From an uncultured Bacteroidaceae bacterium (GTDB lineage Bacteria; Bacteroidota; Bacteroidia; Bacteroidales; Bacteroidaceae), in assembly GCA_944320965.1 (NCBI GenBank), contig CALUJO010000010.1, positions 1 through 64,000 of the forward strand: a stretch of DNA of 64,000 nt, written 5' to 3'. The notes below the pieces were generated by a model. It had not been told where the DNA came from. It worked only from the letters and a program-made list of their open reading frames with translations, and made no database searches. The translations under genes were made by a program, and so were the position numbers. Numbering within the stretch: position 1 is the stretch's first letter; every line of letters begins with the position of its first letter. Shown here one piece after another: positions 11,771 to 20,183 of the stretch.

Positions 11771-14700
11771 TTAGAATGTTAAGTTTAAACCGAATATGTA
11801 GGAACGCGTATGTGGGTAAGAACTCATGTCAATTCCTGGTCGTGTTCCGTCAAATGCAAAGCTGTTTACTTCCGGGTCATATCCTGTATATTTTGTAAAC
11901 AGGAACGGATTCTTCACAGAAGCATATATTCCTAAATTCTTGAAACCGATTTTAGACAGCAGCGATGATGGTATGTTGTAACTAAGTGTAATATCAGAAC
12001 ATCTTAGGAAACTTCCGTCTTCAATATATTGATCCATTACAACTTTTGGAGTTACAGATTGGAATGATGGTGTTGTATTACTTGCGTATGCACCAATCCA
12101 TGGGTTAGCTTCTCTCCACATGTTTTCATATGAACTCTTGTAAATCATTGAATATTGGCTGGATGGAAGCTTGAAGTAACGGTTGTTTGTATTAAGTATC
12201 TGATTTCCGTAAACTCCATTGAAAGATACAGACAATGATAAGTCTTTCCATGAGAATTCAGTTTGGAAACCATATGTAAAGTCGCTGTTGGGATCTCCCA
12301 ATATAACCCTGTCTTTTTCGTCAATAATGTTATCACCGTTTTGGTCAACGAATTTAAGGTTACCAGGTTTTACAGTTCCTATTGATTTTGTTATTTGGCT
12401 TATGTATGGATCATCATTCTGTATGATTCCGTTTGTCTGGTATCCATAGAATAAGCCAGGGGCTTCACCAGCAATAAATACATTTGCTTCTCCAAAATGG
12501 TCACCAATACTGTTTCCTAAGTATGCTTTCCAATATTGATTATATCCCCATTCCTGTTCAGGAAGTCCTAAATCAAGAATCTTAGGATCATTGAATGAGA
12601 TATTTCCTGAGACATTCCAGTTAAAGTCTTTTGTGCGTACGATATCTCCTCTTAGAGTTATTTCAATACCTTTGTTCCTTAAGCTACCTTGGTTAATAGT
12701 AATTGATTTATATCCTGTTGAAGGTGGAAGATCTTTCTCTATAAGCAAATCATATGTTGTTTTGTTATATAAGTCGATTGTACCACCTATCCTGTCTTTC
12801 AAGAATGAGAAGTCAACACCAACATTGTATGAACGTGTACGTTCCCATTTCAAACCATCATTGGACATTTTGTCAACAACAAGACCAATTAGCTTATTAC
12901 CGTCGCCATCAGCTGATTGTGCTGGTTTGGTTGAGCCCTGTGGAGTGTTGACAAATGAAGTTCCGTAGCTTGAGAATGTGCTATATGGTGAGATAGACTG
13001 AGAACCTGTTTCACCGTATCCGACACGAACCTTCAATTGGTTAATCCAATCAATGCCTTTCATGAATTCTTCCTGTTCAAGACGCCATGCTATAGTTGCT
13101 GAAGGGAAGTAAGCCCATCTTTTACCTTTCATAAATTTACTTGAACCATCACCACGTATAGATGCCGTAAGCAAGTATCTGCCTCCTAAGAAACTTAGGT
13201 TTGCTCTTCCCAAGAATGACAACAGCTGATAGTCTGACTGAACTGGTTGTTTAACTTCAACGTTACCTGCCATATGCAGACCGTTTGATCTGAAGTTGTA
13301 CATATCAAAATCATTACCTACAATAAGTGTACTTAGTGATTGGTAATTATCGTATGTAACACCGGCTACAGCGTTTATATCGACGATGTTTTCTATATCA
13401 TAGTTGAACTGGAATACGTTTTCAACTGAGTAGTTGCTTCTGTTAAAGTCTGATTGGGTCAGGTAACCATTTTGTGTTGAACCAGTATACAATGTAATAT
13501 TAAACCATCTGTCTCTGTCCTGTATTGCAATATTACCACCGGCACGCAAGTTATAACTTAAGTATTTGCATATATTCCAAGTCAAGTCTAAAGATCCTCT
13601 GAATGTCTTTTCTGTAGTTTTATCATCAAAGTCATCTACCCATGTCCATACAGTTGCACGGTCTGCAAGGTTAGGAGTTTCCAATTCCATTTCTTCTTGT
13701 GACTTTATATAAGGTGCGCTGAACAATGCCAAACTTGAAACAGAACCTGTTGCTCCACCAGTAGTATTACCTCCGGCCATCATATCGTTTTCTTTTAAAG
13801 AACCGTTTAATGACAATGCCAGTTTAACAGATTTTGAAAGGTCTGCATTTAAGTTCAAACGCAAGTCTCCTTGTTTTAGTCCTGTTCCTCTAACAAGTCC
13901 TTCAATATCCTTATATGATGCAGATGAGAAGTAAGTTACCTTATCTGTACCACCGTTGATAGTTACAGAATAGTTCTGTGAGAATGCTGTGCTGTAAATT
14001 TCTCTTTGCCAGTCAATAGGATTCAAAGCTCTCCATTTGCCAGGAAGTTTTGAGTTTTCTCCGTTTCTGCGATAGACTGTGTTCCCATCAATATAGTACT
14101 GATATTTATCATTCCAAACAAGTTCTCCTGTTTGGGGATCTTCAATCTGTAGTTTCCAGTCGTCTCCAACTGCATTGTCCGCTTTACCGCCGAAAATCAT
14201 TCGACCGATTGCATATTCTTCCAGATTTACCATATCTAAAAGTTTTGCTGCATTTGCGAGGGTAAAGTTTGCTGAAGCAGTTATTGTCGGCTTACCGGAT
14301 TTACCTCTTTTGGTTGTAATAAGAATAACACCGTTTGCACCACGAGAACCATAGATTGCTGTTGCTGAAGCGTCTTTCAAAACTTCAATACTTTCAATAT
14401 CTGCAGGGTTTAATGAGCTAAGAGGGTTAGATGCGATACTGAAAGTTCCATCGTTACCTGTATTGGCGAATTCTCCTGTAGATGCCTGTGGTATGTTGTC
14501 AATTACGTATAAAGGCTGGTTATCTCCTCTTAGAGAGTTTGCACCACGTATGGTTACAGATGATGCCGCTCCCGGTGCATCAACAGATGCGCCGACAGAA
14601 AGACCAGCAATTTTACCTTGAAGAATGTTATCAATACTGCTCATCTTTCCCGCATCTTTGTCGTCAGGACGGAATGAAGAAACAGCTCCTGTCAAATCAC

Positions 14701-15046
14701 TTTTCTTCATTGTACCGTAACCGACAACAACAACTTCATCAAGCAGTTCACTATCGTCTTTTAAGGTTACATTGATTGTCTTTTTATTTCCAACTGTAAT
14801 TTCCTGGCTTACCATTCCTATAAAACTGAAAACCAAAACAGACTTTTCATTAGGAACAGTTATTGCGTAGTTTCCGTCAAAATCGGTTATGGTACCGTTG
14901 GTAGTTCCTTTGATTACAATGTTTGCTCCAGGAATACCAAGTCCTGTACCGTCAATAACCTTGCCTTTTATATCAATTTGGGCAAAGACGGAAGCGGCAC
15001 ATAAAATTGAGCAAATGAATGCTAATAATAATTTTTTTAGTCCCAT
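11771..15046 (-). CDS. SusC-like TonB-dependent outer-membrane transporter
   Basis: TonB-dependent transporter (1091 aa) that imports the oligosaccharide bound by the neighbouring SusD-like protein. A signal peptide ends at about residue 22. A carboxypeptidase-regulatory-like domain follows (IDIKGKVIDGTGLGIPGANI region), then the plug with the characteristic VVVVGYGTMKKSDLTGAV, and a beta-barrel ending in aromatic FGLNLTF. Length is normal for the family and no STN domain is seen, so anti-sigma-type signalling is unlikely and control falls to the HTCS. It starts 10 bp after the GH18 gene, in the same transcript. Confidence 0.95.
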   Translation of the reverse strand: MGLKKLLLAFICSILCAASVFAQIDIKGKVIDGTGLGIPGANIVIKGTTNGTITDFDGNYAITVPNEKSVLVFSFIGMVSQEITVGNKKTINVTLKDDSELLDEVVVVGYGTMKKSDLTGAVSSFRPDDKDAGKMSSIDNILQGKIAGLSVGASVDAPGAASSVTIRGANSLRGDNQPLYVIDNIPQASTGEFANTGNDGTFSIASNPLSSLNPADIESIEVLKDASATAIYGSRGANGVILITTKRGKSGKPTITASANFTLANAAKLLDMVNLEEYAIGRMIFGGKADNAVGDDWKLQIEDPQTGELVWNDKYQYYIDGNTVYRRNGENSKLPGKWRALNPIDWQREIYSTAFSQNYSVTINGGTDKVTYFSSASYKDIEGLVRGTGLKQGDLRLNLNADLSKSVKLALSLNGSLKENDMMAGGNTTGGATGSVSSLALFSAPYIKSQEEMELETPNLADRATVWTWVDDFDDKTTEKTFRGSLDLTWNICKYLSYNLRAGGNIAIQDRDRWFNITLYTGSTQNGYLTQSDFNRSNYSVENVFQFNYDIENIVDINAVAGVTYDNYQSLSTLIVGNDFDMYNFRSNGLHMAGNVEVKQPVQSDYQLLSFLGRANLSFLGGRYLLTASIRGDGSSKFMKGKRWAYFPSATIAWRLEQEEFMKGIDWINQLKVRVGYGETGSQSISPYSTFSSYGTSFVNTPQGSTKPAQSADGDGNKLIGLVVDKMSNDGLKWERTRSYNVGVDFSFLKDRIGGTIDLYNKTTYDLLIEKDLPPSTGYKSITINQGSLRNKGIEITLRGDIVRTKDFNWNVSGNISFNDPKILDLGLPEQEWGYNQYWKAYLGNSIGDHFGEANVFIAGEAPGLFYGYQTNGIIQNDDPYISQITKSIGTVKPGNLKFVDQNGDNIIDEKDRVILGDPNSDFTYGFQTEFSWKDLSLSVSFNGVYGNQILNTNNRYFKLPSSQYSMIYKSSYENMWREANPWIGAYASNTTPSFQSVTPKVVMDQYIEDGSFLRCSDITLSYNIPSSLLSKIGFKNLGIYASVKNPFLFTKYTGYDPEVNSFAFDGTRPGIDMSSYPHTRSYIFGLNLTF

Positions 15047-15056
15047 AGTATTTATA

Positions 15057-17654
15057 TTAGTTTAATCCTACTTTTACGGTATTGATTTTATTGCCTTGCT
15101 TTACTTTGAATATATATATACCCTGTTGAAATGCTTGCTTGTTTATAGAGTTCCTTTTTTGTAAAAGTTCTTTTTTGGCAACAATTTTACCGTCAATAGA
15201 AAACATTTCCATATAAGCAGGCTCATTATCTTCAATTAATACAATTTCCAGGTTGTCAGAAGAACTGTTGACATAGAATATATTTTCTGTTTCTTCATTG
15301 GCTTCAGGTGTATTAATAGCAGAAGGTGCCATGATAACCTCTGTTATAAGAGTATCTACATTTGATGCTATTACTTCGTTCTGGGCTCTAATCAAGCTCT
15401 TGTAATCTTGTACAGGCTGGTCATTACCCATATCAAAATACATTGTCCCGCGGCAATCATTATCAATGATATATTCTTGTTTACGCTTAGTCTGGTTAAC
15501 ACCGTTAAAATACTTCTCAGTACCTCCGCACATCCAAGTATTCAAGTCCGGGTCGTAATTGTCATCATTCATTCCATACTTTTCAAATAAGTCTTTATAT
15601 CCTTCTTCTCCATTGCCTACAAGTAGTATTCCGTAAGACAGAAGAATTTTGTCATTAGGAAACCCTGCATTTTTAAACCAGCTATAAGAGTTTGGATAGT
15701 AGTCCCATTGATATGTTTGTATCTGTGGACCATACATTTGGAATGTGAAGTAGTCTACGTCTTTTGTTAGATTTTGGTCAAATCCGTTATGTGAAACTGA
15801 ATGTAGGGAGCATGTAAAGACTTTATCTTCTTCATTTGCCATAACTTCATTGATAAGTCTTTTAATTATGTTGTTGTATGTCTGCCAATCAGATGCACTA
15901 TACATCCATTCCAAGTCAACATCCAAACCGTCACAATGTTTTATAAGTTCTTTAGCATCACGAATAAGCCTATCAAGGTTTTCTTCCTTGTTTAAAACAC
16001 CCCATTTCCAATTTTCACCGTCTGGGTATATGATACCTATTCTTATTTTGTATCCAGTGTGATTCTTGTAATAGTTTTTAATGAAATCAATCATACCGAG
16101 ATAGCTTTGACTGTCTTTTCCGATATTATCTTTTTCATCAAATTTCCAATAAGCGTTAAGGAATATATTATCCCAATTTCCAATATTTAATTTATATGGA
16201 TTTGCTGCATCAGTTTTTATTGATCCTGATCGGCTGGAACCCCAAACTTGCATTTCATCGAACTTTCCTTTGAAGTTTTTACCGATAGTCATTGTTCCTT
16301 CAGAGAATAAAGGTACATAAGACGTAGTTACATCTTTTCCACTTAAAACAACTGGAAAATCTTTTGAAAGTTTATTATAAACATTTGCAACTAATTCTCC
16401 GTTTTCAAATGCACCAAATCCGATAGAAAGAGGATTGGAGAAAAGATCTGCAATTGGCTTTTGATCAGGAGTAAAATATACTCCTAAGTATTGCCATTTT
16501 TTTGTTCCGAGTTTGTTGGCTATTGTACCTATAGTTCCGCAGAAATCAACAATAAGCTCCTTGTCGCTTTCTTTACCAAGTTTTACTGTTATGTAGTTCT
16601 CTGCATCTTTCTTGTTTGAGAATATTTCAGCACCTTCATTCCATTCATCAATATATATCCAAGTTTGGAATGTCGCTTTTTGTGTTAAACCAAATCCAAA
16701 TTTATCAGTAGGTGAGGAGAAGACTCTGTTGTCTATGGCTGTAACACCTTCAGCATTACCGTTTAAGCTTATAACTCCTGTTCTGCCTTCAAATGTCTCA
16801 AGGTATTCTGAATTATTTGAGTTAAAAGAGTTGTCTGGGTATTCTGGAAACAATGAACCGTCCTGTTGTACTTTGGCTGATAACAGTATGAGATCATTTG
16901 TCATAAGAAACATTTCTCTATTAATGTTAGGGCGATCAATAAATCTCATTAGATTTGTATAGCCAGTAACAATTCTATATTTAAACTGATTGTTGTCTGT
17001 AACTTCCGTCCTTGTTATCTTGTCAAATTCACCATGATGTGCAAATTTGTAATCTACGAAATTGGCACATTGGTTTTGGTCACATTTCCAATATGCAATA
17101 AGATTATTGTAATTGTTGTTGAATTTGTTAAGTGTATTGCGCCAGAAAAAATCATCCTGCTCAAGAGCGATATCCCATACGCGTATTTCATCCATATACC
17201 CTTTTAACCCCTCAGCAATAATACATCCTTTATCTTCGCGTGCTAAGGTTGTTGCTTTAATTGTAGTGTCTAAGTTTCCAGTTACAGCTACTTCATTATT
17301 GTTTAAATATAGTTTGACATTTCCATTGTCTATCACAATTGTTAGTTGTGACCATTTGTTTAAGATGTCACTTAATGAAGCTTCAGCTGTTGTGTTTCCA
17401 TTCTTGATTGAAATTTTTCCAGTTCCGTCCAGTTCAATGGAAAAATTGTCCTGTTTAATAAGTTTTGCAGCAGATAGTTCTGTTGGTTTAATCCACATCT
17501 GGAATGTTGCTGCGTTACAATTATTTAATTCAGTAATTGTAAATGCAGAAATTTTTCCAGTTCCGTCACTGTTGCTGATTGCATAGTTTGTGCTTTGTGC
17601 ATGCAACATAGATGCTAGCGCAAATGCAAAAACTGTTGAAAAAATTTTCTTCAT
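15057..17654 (-). CDS. Secreted GH18 endoglycosidase with two LamG-like domains and a C-terminal sorting tail
   Basis: Family 18 hydrolase (865 aa), probably endo-beta-N-acetylglucosaminidase or chitinase, acting outside the cell. After a signal peptide (1-19) come two LamG/concanavalin-like domains (about 25-190 and 285-505) and a GH18 barrel near 515-770. The barrel carries the complete motif CDGLDVDLEW with Asp575, Asp578, Asp580 and catalytic Glu582. The last 75 residues resemble a type IX secretion type-A sorting domain (MFSIDGKIVAKKEL, then GIYIFKVKQGNKINTVKV). PUL surface endo-enzymes are usually lipoproteins, so this tail suggests another route to the surface. The first gene of the operon lies upstream across a hairpin. 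It probably makes the first cut that feeds SusC/SusD. Confidence 0.87.
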   Translation of the reverse strand: MKKIFSTVFAFALASMLHAQSTNYAISNSDGTGKISAFTITELNNCNAATFQMWIKPTELSAAKLIKQDNFSIELDGTGKISIKNGNTTAEASLSDILNKWSQLTIVIDNGNVKLYLNNNEVAVTGNLDTTIKATTLAREDKGCIIAEGLKGYMDEIRVWDIALEQDDFFWRNTLNKFNNNYNNLIAYWKCDQNQCANFVDYKFAHHGEFDKITRTEVTDNNQFKYRIVTGYTNLMRFIDRPNINREMFLMTNDLILLSAKVQQDGSLFPEYPDNSFNSNNSEYLETFEGRTGVISLNGNAEGVTAIDNRVFSSPTDKFGFGLTQKATFQTWIYIDEWNEGAEIFSNKKDAENYITVKLGKESDKELIVDFCGTIGTIANKLGTKKWQYLGVYFTPDQKPIADLFSNPLSIGFGAFENGELVANVYNKLSKDFPVVLSGKDVTTSYVPLFSEGTMTIGKNFKGKFDEMQVWGSSRSGSIKTDAANPYKLNIGNWDNIFLNAYWKFDEKDNIGKDSQSYLGMIDFIKNYYKNHTGYKIRIGIIYPDGENWKWGVLNKEENLDRLIRDAKELIKHCDGLDVDLEWMYSASDWQTYNNIIKRLINEVMANEEDKVFTCSLHSVSHNGFDQNLTKDVDYFTFQMYGPQIQTYQWDYYPNSYSWFKNAGFPNDKILLSYGILLVGNGEEGYKDLFEKYGMNDDNYDPDLNTWMCGGTEKYFNGVNQTKRKQEYIIDNDCRGTMYFDMGNDQPVQDYKSLIRAQNEVIASNVDTLITEVIMAPSAINTPEANEETENIFYVNSSSDNLEIVLIEDNEPAYMEMFSIDGKIVAKKELLQKRNSINKQAFQQGIYIFKVKQGNKINTVKVGLN

Positions 17655-17685
17655 ATTATTTCATTTTTGTAAGATAATATTTAAA

Positions 17686-17722
17686 AAGACCTGTGAACTT
17701 GTAGAATAAGTGCACAGGTCTT
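17686..17722 (-). terminator. Terminator or attenuator between the first two genes of the PUL operon
   Basis: Perfect 10-bp stem (AAGACCTGTG / CACAGGTCTT) followed on the minus strand by TTTTTAAA. It fills the 101-bp gap after the first gene. No clear TAnnTTTG promoter lies between it and the GH18 gene, so part of the transcription must read through. Confidence 0.65.
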
Positions 17723-17755
17723 CTACATTATTATGTGTAAATACCTATTAAATAA

Positions 17756-18805
17756 TTAAAGAACTACTTTTCTTACAACATCACCTGATTTAACGATGAA
17801 CATACCATTTTCTTCCATTGGTATATTTATTAATGTTGCATTGTTGTTAACTCGTTTTACAAGTACACCTGTTGTATTGTAAACTTCTATTGGTGCTTTG
17901 GCATCAATAACTGTTATAGAACCATTGTTTGTTGTTACTATTGTTGAGTTTTCAAATGCTTTTTCTACTGATGATGGATTGTCTTCGAAGTCAGTTACAA
18001 CTGTTTGAGAACCTGGAACGTTGTTTTCATCAATCTTATCTATTTTTTCTAGCTTGAAAGATCTAAACAATACTACTGATTGTTCATTTATACCGCTCAT
18101 GAACATTTTTACAACTATAGGCAATTCTTTATAATCAGCATCAGTGTTGTCTTCAATAATGAAGTCTAGTGTTGTTCTGATCCAATAATCATTAAAGGCT
18201 GGATCGATAGTATATTCTTTTTCTCTATAGCCGCCGCTACCAAGTCCTGTGTTGTTGTCTATACCGTCATATGATGATGTAGCGATAGTGTATTTAATGC
18301 TACCTGCATTTTTTGCAATGATTCTGTAATCTATTGTCAAACGATAATTTCCTCCTAATGGCATATCAGTTCCACTTAACCACCAGAAAGTTAGGTTAGG
18401 TAAAGATTTTTCACATTTTACGCCGCCAGGATATGTGTTTTCTGCGTCTTTTCCGATAAAGCATAAAAGATTTTCTGAACCTCCGTCAACTATAGTTGCT
18501 GATTTGTAGAATTCTTCCAATACGGCTTTATCTGCATCTGTAATGTTTTCAAAAGCATTACTTCCTGGACCTGTGATATCTCCTCCAACTGCACTTGAAA
18601 CACCTACGCCACCGTTACCGTCATCAGCCAATCTGAAAGGTGCCTTACAGCTCCATACTGTAGATCCCATTTCCTTAATGAAAATCTCTTCTGCACTTCC
18701 AACGTTCATTTCACTGAATCTCCATGCTTTTGGAGCATAATCTTGAGCAAATAGTGAACTGCCTGCAAATAGGCAAGAAACACCTAAAAGTAAAATCTTT
18801 CTCAT
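17756..18805 (-). CDS. Secreted PUL protein of unknown function with a C-terminal sorting-like tail
   Basis: I do not recognise the family of this 349-aa protein. The start at 18805 is chosen because it begins a clear signal peptide (MRKILLLGVSCLFAGSSLFA) and lies about 80 bp after a good -7 promoter box; the longer open frame to 18916 would start upstream of that promoter. The central part is beta-rich and has the look of a carbohydrate-binding or jelly-roll module (LPNLTFWWLSGTDMPLGG, NYRLTIDYRI). The C-terminal 50 residues (IEVYNTTGVLVKRV, then GMFIVKSGDVVRKVVL) match the pattern of type IX secretion sorting domains. It is the first gene of the minus-strand operon, ahead of a terminator-like hairpin, so it may be made in excess. 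A role in substrate binding at the surface is a guess. Confidence 0.75.
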   Translation of the reverse strand: MRKILLLGVSCLFAGSSLFAQDYAPKAWRFSEMNVGSAEEIFIKEMGSTVWSCKAPFRLADDGNGGVGVSSAVGGDITGPGSNAFENITDADKAVLEEFYKSATIVDGGSENLLCFIGKDAENTYPGGVKCEKSLPNLTFWWLSGTDMPLGGNYRLTIDYRIIAKNAGSIKYTIATSSYDGIDNNTGLGSGGYREKEYTIDPAFNDYWIRTTLDFIIEDNTDADYKELPIVVKMFMSGINEQSVVLFRSFKLEKIDKIDENNVPGSQTVVTDFEDNPSSVEKAFENSTIVTTNNGSITVIDAKAPIEVYNTTGVLVKRVNNNATLINIPMEENGMFIVKSGDVVRKVVL

Positions 18806-18887
18806 AATAAATGTTTTTATAAATATGAATAATATTTTTGGTATATTTCTATTAATGTATATAATCTGATTCCCTTTATTTTCGATG

Positions 18888-18895
18888 CAAATATA
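18888..18895 (-). promoter_or_regulatory. -7 element of the minus-strand PUL promoter
   Basis: TATATTTG on the minus strand matches the Bacteroides TAnnTTTG element exactly, and lies 83 bp before the chosen start codon of the first PUL gene. I see no convincing TTTG box at the usual distance upstream, as expected for a promoter that needs an activator such as the HTCS. Confidence 0.6.
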
Positions 18896-19012
18896 TTTTG
18901 AATTGTATCGTTGCATTTTCGATTTTATACAAATATTTTTTGAAAATGTCCATTATACGTTTTTATACATGCTTATTGTATGTATTTAAAAATAAAAACC
19001 GCTTTTTAGATT

Positions 19013-19020
19013 TATATTTG
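19013..19020 (+). promoter_or_regulatory. -7 element of the divergent PUL promoter
   Basis: TATATTTG lies 28 bp before the GH18 start codon on the plus strand. It pairs with the divergent box at 18888-18895. The AT-rich 117 bp between the two boxes is the obvious place for the HTCS to bind. Confidence 0.6.
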
Positions 19021-19047
19021 TCTTGTAAATAAATAGTAAAATATTTT

Positions 19048-20148
19048 ATGAATATGGCTTACAAGAAATTAATTTTAGTTTATTTCCTTCTTCTTTTATT
19101 AAGTCCGTCTGGGGTGGTCGCAATTGATCATTCTACATATGTAATAGGAGGAAATATCAAAAGTGCAGGTTTTGTTGATAGGGTAAATTTTGCATCATTT
19201 GATTATATGTATGTAATGGCTGCCCCGAATTGGAATGATGTTGATTTTACTTACAGTCAGGAAAGTATAGATTCTGTTCTTGTTGACGGTTTTCATTATC
19301 CTTCCGAAAATGGTGTAGAGTTAGTTCCTTATTTTATAGAAAAGGCACACAAGAATGGGACAAAAGTTCTTCTTTCTTTTGCAGGTGAAGGGTTCCGTGA
19401 GAAAGTGGAAGATCTTGGTCAGCGTAAGAAATTCATCTCTTTTATGGTATCATTTATTCAAAAATACGGATATGATGGTATTGAAATAGATTGGGAGAGT
19501 GATTTGGATTTAAGGCTTCATGCCGATTTTATTGCTGATATAAGAAAGAAACTGGATGAGCTGCAGGATAAGGAAAGCAAAAGAAAATATCTTACAACTG
19601 CGCTTCATTCATGGCAGGTTTACAATAAGGATTTGGCTTCACGATTGGAGGAAAATATAGATTGGATTAATATAATGACTTATGACATGGGCGGTGGTAT
19701 TTGGGGATATAAGGCTACTCATAATACTCCTTTGAACCAGATGGAGAAAGAACTGAAAAACTGGAATGTTTTTGACAGAAAAAAACTTAATATCGGTTTT
19801 GCCAATTACGGTTTTATATACGAAGGTATACAGCCAGGGCAGGAAGTAAAAGAGAAGTTAAACAATTATGGACGTTATATAAGTTATAATGAGTTCCTGC
19901 CTTTGCTTTCAAAAGGTTGGGTGGCAGAATATGATGAACCTGCGCAGGTGAACTATTATTATTCTCCAGACCGTAGTCAGTTTGTAACTATGGAGAATAA
20001 GGAAACTATTACGATAAAGAACAAGTGGGTTAAGGAAGAAGGATATCGTGGAATTTTCTGGTGGGAGTTTTCATATGATATGATTGCTCCTGCAAATTCA
20101 GGAGACAAGATCGGGCATCACTTGATAGATGTTATCCGTAAACAATGA
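19048..20148 (+). CDS. GH18 chitinase-like hydrolase with a variant catalytic motif
   Basis: Single-domain GH18 protein (366 aa), shorter than the two-LamG enzyme of the opposite operon. A hydrophobic N-terminus (residues 1-25) looks like a signal peptide without a lipobox. The barrel shows VLLSFAGEG and the catalytic strand YDGIEIDWESD, giving Asp143, Glu146, Asp148 and catalytic Glu150. Glu146 takes the place of the usual middle aspartate of DxxDxDxE. Later barrel motifs are present (INIMTYDMGGG, FWWEFSYD). It is likely to act in the periplasm on imported chitooligosaccharide or N-glycan cores. The next gene overlaps its stop codon by 4 bp if the upstream ATG is used, so the two are co-transcribed. 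Confidence 0.88.
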   Translation: MNMAYKKLILVYFLLLLLSPSGVVAIDHSTYVIGGNIKSAGFVDRVNFASFDYMYVMAAPNWNDVDFTYSQESIDSVLVDGFHYPSENGVELVPYFIEKAHKNGTKVLLSFAGEGFREKVEDLGQRKKFISFMVSFIQKYGYDGIEIDWESDLDLRLHADFIADIRKKLDELQDKESKRKYLTTALHSWQVYNKDLASRLEENIDWINIMTYDMGGGIWGYKATHNTPLNQMEKELKNWNVFDRKKLNIGFANYGFIYEGIQPGQEVKEKLNNYGRYISYNEFLPLLSKGWVAEYDEPAQVNYYYSPDRSQFVTMENKETITIKNKWVKEEGYRGIFWWEFSYDMIAPANSGDKIGHHLIDVIRKQ

Positions 20149-20183
20149 TAGCTTTGCAAGTATTGAAAATTAAAGATATTTTT

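Noticed and set aside
18806..18916. Longer N-terminus for the first PUL gene
   Set aside because: It would start upstream of the -7 promoter box and would bury the signal peptide.
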